Below are positions 61,201-64,000 of a stretch of DNA of 64,000 bases, in pieces. This stretch comes from Atrina japonica. Lineage: Eukaryota; Mollusca; Bivalvia; Pterioida; Pinnidae. The notes beneath the pieces are model-generated. The model searched no databases, was not told where the DNA came from, and saw nothing but the letters and a program-made list of their open reading frames with translations. Each line of letters starts with the position of its first letter. Position 1 is the stretch's first letter. The stretch covers positions 124,001-188,000 of the forward strand of contig BROG01000803.1 of assembly GCA_030159075.1 (NCBI GenBank). Reading direction: 5' to 3'. Position numbers and translations under genes: made by a program.

Positions 61201-63679
61201 AGTTCACTTCTTCACATAATCATTCAAATATTGGGGCGACCCCCAAATAACGTAATGGTCTCGCCTACTTTGTAGAAGTTGTTACAATATGTTCATTGTT
61301 TATACAAACATTTTCACTTTGACATTGATCAGTCTCATCTGAAGTGACATATGTCTTAACTGCTGAGCAAGTACGTTTTATCAAAGTACCATGTACTAAT
61401 GTCACTGTATTACGATTTTTCTCCTTCACATGTAATTTTTCTGGCGCGAAATCAGTTGACAACTTATTTTTCTGTGGTACACGTTGTACAACTCTATCGC
61501 CTACTACAATATCAGACTCAACAGCTTTTCGGTTCTGATCCGTGTGTTTTGCTTATATTTATCCTTTTGTTTCGCAACATATTCTCTGACTTTTTCGTCT
61601 GTTGTTTCTCGTGCAACTTCTGGCATTTCAGTACGAATTGTGCTATTATATAACAGTTCTGTGGGACTATTTCATGTTGTTGTATGAGGAATAGCCCTAT
61701 ATTAAAACAAAAATGTATTAATTCTTTTTTTCCAGTCTTTTCCCCCTTCATGCGCGGCGCATATTGCTTTTAACCATCTACGATTCTAACGCTCTACCTC
61801 ACTTTCCTTGAGGCCAATATGGAGTTGTACGTATGTGCTTATTTCCGTTAAGATACAAATACTGTTTGAACTCTTTTGATACAAATTGTGAACCATTGTC
61901 ACTACGTACACTACGAATAAATGTTCTCCTGGTAGGTCCAATTAGATCTATAGCTAGTTCTTGCCATGGCCCATTCTGTAGTTTTGTCGATCGAATTGGC
62001 TCTGACCTTTAATTATTCATGAGTAACTGACACTGTCCGGCTTCCGTAATTACACCGGGCACCAAACTTTTTCATGAAGTCGCTGTTTTGTACGGTCTAC
62101 TCCTTGATGTCCCTCGTGTGCTGAACAAATAGTATTTTTCTGAAGTGATTTTGGCATCAATATGCGAGATCCTCTCGTTACTATGCCATTCACTACAGAT
62201 AGTTCCGATGCTATTGGCTTGATACGCCCACTTAGTATTCATTTGCCTGTATTGTGCCACCTCATTATTCCGCTAATTGTGGGGTCCTCTGACGATTTCT
62301 TTCGAATTTCCTCTATAGTTAATGCTCTCGGTACGGCGTTTTCTGCAATGTTATTCACATATTCATCTGCTACATTACATTGTTGACTTCTAAAGTTCTG
62401 GCATAATCTCGAAAGAACATCTGCAGCTTTTTCCGAACTTGGTGTATATGTAATTCTGAACTTATACCTTTGCAGTCTCATGATCCAACGTTCGATTTTT
62501 GCTGGTGGTTTTGATTTTGTCGAGTAAATATATGTCAACGGTTTATGATCTGTTATAATTTCAAAATTCATTCCATATATGTAGATATGAAATTTTTCCC
62601 AACCAAAAACTATTGCCAATGTCTCACGTTCTGTTTGTGAATACCTCTTTGACATCTGTCATCGATCTACCAGCAAAAGCAACAGGCTTGAGATCTATCG
62701 GTTTGCATCTGTATCAGTATGGCACCTAGTTCAACAGGACTTGCATCTTCAACAACTTTAGTGTCTACCTTAGGGTCGTAATATGCCAAAGTATCGACGC
62801 TTATCAGTGCTTTTTTCAGCATGTCAAACGTATCCTGGTGCCTCTTGGTCCATTATTCCTAGTTAGTTACGTATTGGTGCAGCTATTTTGAAGACGTAAG
62901 GAATGAATCTACCACAATGATTTGCTAGTCACAGGAAACTTCTCACTTCTTAACTATTGTTTGCCATTCTAGTCCTTACTATTGCATCATCATTATCCTT
63001 ATTCCGCTAAATACCATCAGAAGATTATTTATTGATCATTCCAGTTGTATTTTTTCTTGTCAACTGTGAATGCATATTCATTATATAATAATGATTCTTC
63101 CACGAAGTATACGTTTGACTGTCTCCTGAATCTCTGAGTCTGGTGTCGTGCTCGTTTATCTACATATGATCCACACATTTTTTAAAAATGTCCCTTTTCC
63201 CTACATTTATTGCAAACTTTATCTCTGACTACTATGCAATCTGTCGCAATTTGGCCCTCGTCTGCTCGTTGATCTATTATTTCAACTGCTCGAGCGATGT
63301 CTGTGACATTTTTCAGTGTTAAATCGTGTTCTTTTAATAATCTTCTCCGTAGTTTTTACCGATTTACTCTTTTCAACTATTTGATCCCGGATATTATTAT
63401 CAACGTTTTCAAATTCGCAAGTCAGAGCAAGTTTACGCAGTCGTGTCACAAATGCATCTGTAGTTTCCGACTCCCCTTGAGAAGCACTTCTGAACATGTT
63501 TTTTTCGAATTCAATATTCCGTTTTTGGCAAAACTTATTCATTTAATTTTGATTTTGCTGTCTCTAAATCGTCACCTGTACTTCACTCTATGCTGAGTGT
63601 AGGAATAAAGCGCGTTTTTTGTGCTTTTTCTGTGACTCTGTTTTGTGTCTACTTAATCCAACCTTGTGAAACACTAGTT

Positions 63680-63725
63680 CCTAATGATTTATACCTTGGT
63701 ATCTGAGACTTTTTATATTTGATCT
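63680..63725 (+). mobile_element. Short Penelope-like element terminus
   Basis: The bases gatttataccttggtatctg, then agactttttatat, equal the 3' terminus seen at 10045-10075. The piece lies inside the Ty3/gypsy element, just after its primer-binding region. Confidence 0.5.
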
Positions 63726-63786
63726 TCAATGAGATCAAAATGAGTACTAGCATTTACTGGCAGTGCTCTGGTCACCCTCGTCGCCA

Positions 63787-64000
63787 ATGCAATGTCTCTA
63801 TTAGTCTTAATAAAGCATGCTCTAAGCATACACAGATAAACACCAGAACGTCTGTCCTTTTATTTCTAACTAACTAAAACTATATATGCATTTAACATAA
63901 CTCCAGTAGCCACAGAGCTGTCAATATTAATCATTATCGAATAAGCATTAAAATGTGTATGACGTTTACAGTGGCAAAATCAGAATAGGTCAGGGTGACA
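63787..64000 (-). repeat. 5' LTR of the Ty3/gypsy element (cut by window end)
   Basis: It starts at tgcaatgtctct and aligns with the 3' LTR until the window ends. Several small indels (for example loss of a gcatgc stretch) separate the two LTRs, so the insertion is not very recent. Confidence 0.85.

Larger units (their letters stand above)
60735..64000 (-). mobile_element. Ty3/gypsy LTR retrotransposon, internally deleted
   Basis: Read on the minus strand. A 5' LTR starts beyond the window and ends at 63787 (TG...CA termini). After one T follows a primer-binding site beginning TGGCGACGAGGGTGACC. A gag-like block comes next (63542-63282, SQGESETTDAFVTRLRKLAL), then a zinc knuckle (VCNKCREKGHF then a stop and KMC, near 63200). 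A short decayed RT part leads to an RNase H block (62655-62239) with SQTERETLAIVFGWEKFHIY and ITDHKPLTYI, and to an integrase tail ending at 61265. The 3' LTR is 60735 to about 61200. The protease, most of the RT and the integrase core are missing or broken by stops. Confidence 0.85.

Overview
The window is eukaryotic, AT-rich, intron-rich nuclear DNA. It is most likely from a bivalve mollusc. Three things support this: small 12-cysteine secreted peptides of the type known as Cvsi protease inhibitors in oysters, many tRNA-derived SINEs and short inverted-repeat elements, and very long dinucleotide microsatellites. The lineage is an inference; no species was identified. Genes were reconstructed by eye from splice signals, exon phase and paralogue comparison. 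Each complete model closes exactly in frame.

Region 1 (about 3.0-22.3 kb) holds two head-to-head paralogues of a five-exon monocarboxylate-transporter-like (SLC16/MFS) gene. Copy A is on the minus strand (11408 down to 3031, 575 aa) and copy B on the plus strand (14426 to 21976, 558 aa). The homology continues through both 5' flanks, so this is an inverted duplication with its centre near 12.2-13.9 kb. That centre, and introns 1 and 2, carry fragments of a Penelope-like reverse-transcriptase element. Intron 2 of copy B also holds the 3' end of a Ty3/gypsy element. Copy A carries a second, truncated exon 2. Copy B has lost its acidic C-terminal tail through a one-base shift.

Region 2 (24.4-36.9 kb, plus strand) is one nine-exon gene for a 431-aa secreted protein: signal peptide, two unusual EGF-like cysteine modules and five LDL-receptor class A repeats. 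All introns are phase 1. No transmembrane segment is visible. Its introns hold SINEs, MITEs, a retroelement fragment, a tandem array built on a GTTTCC/GGAAAC palindrome and long GA tracts.

Region 3 (37.8-60.1 kb, minus strand) is a cluster of small Cvsi-like peptide genes. There are two complete three-exon genes (80 and 75 aa), one degraded copy and one orphan terminal exon. The complete genes share exon phases, a signal-peptide exon and a TATA box. Repeat content gives a relative order of events: one SINE is shared by two copies, and another is present in one copy with a recognisable empty site in the other.

Region 4 (60.7 kb to the end, minus strand) is a decayed, internally deleted Ty3/gypsy LTR retrotransposon whose 5' LTR runs off the window.

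The transporter pair looks metabolic. The LDLa/EGF protein and the putative inhibitors are all predicted secreted, and an extracellular or defence role for them is inference only. No rRNA, functional tRNA, CRISPR or prokaryotic-type feature was seen.
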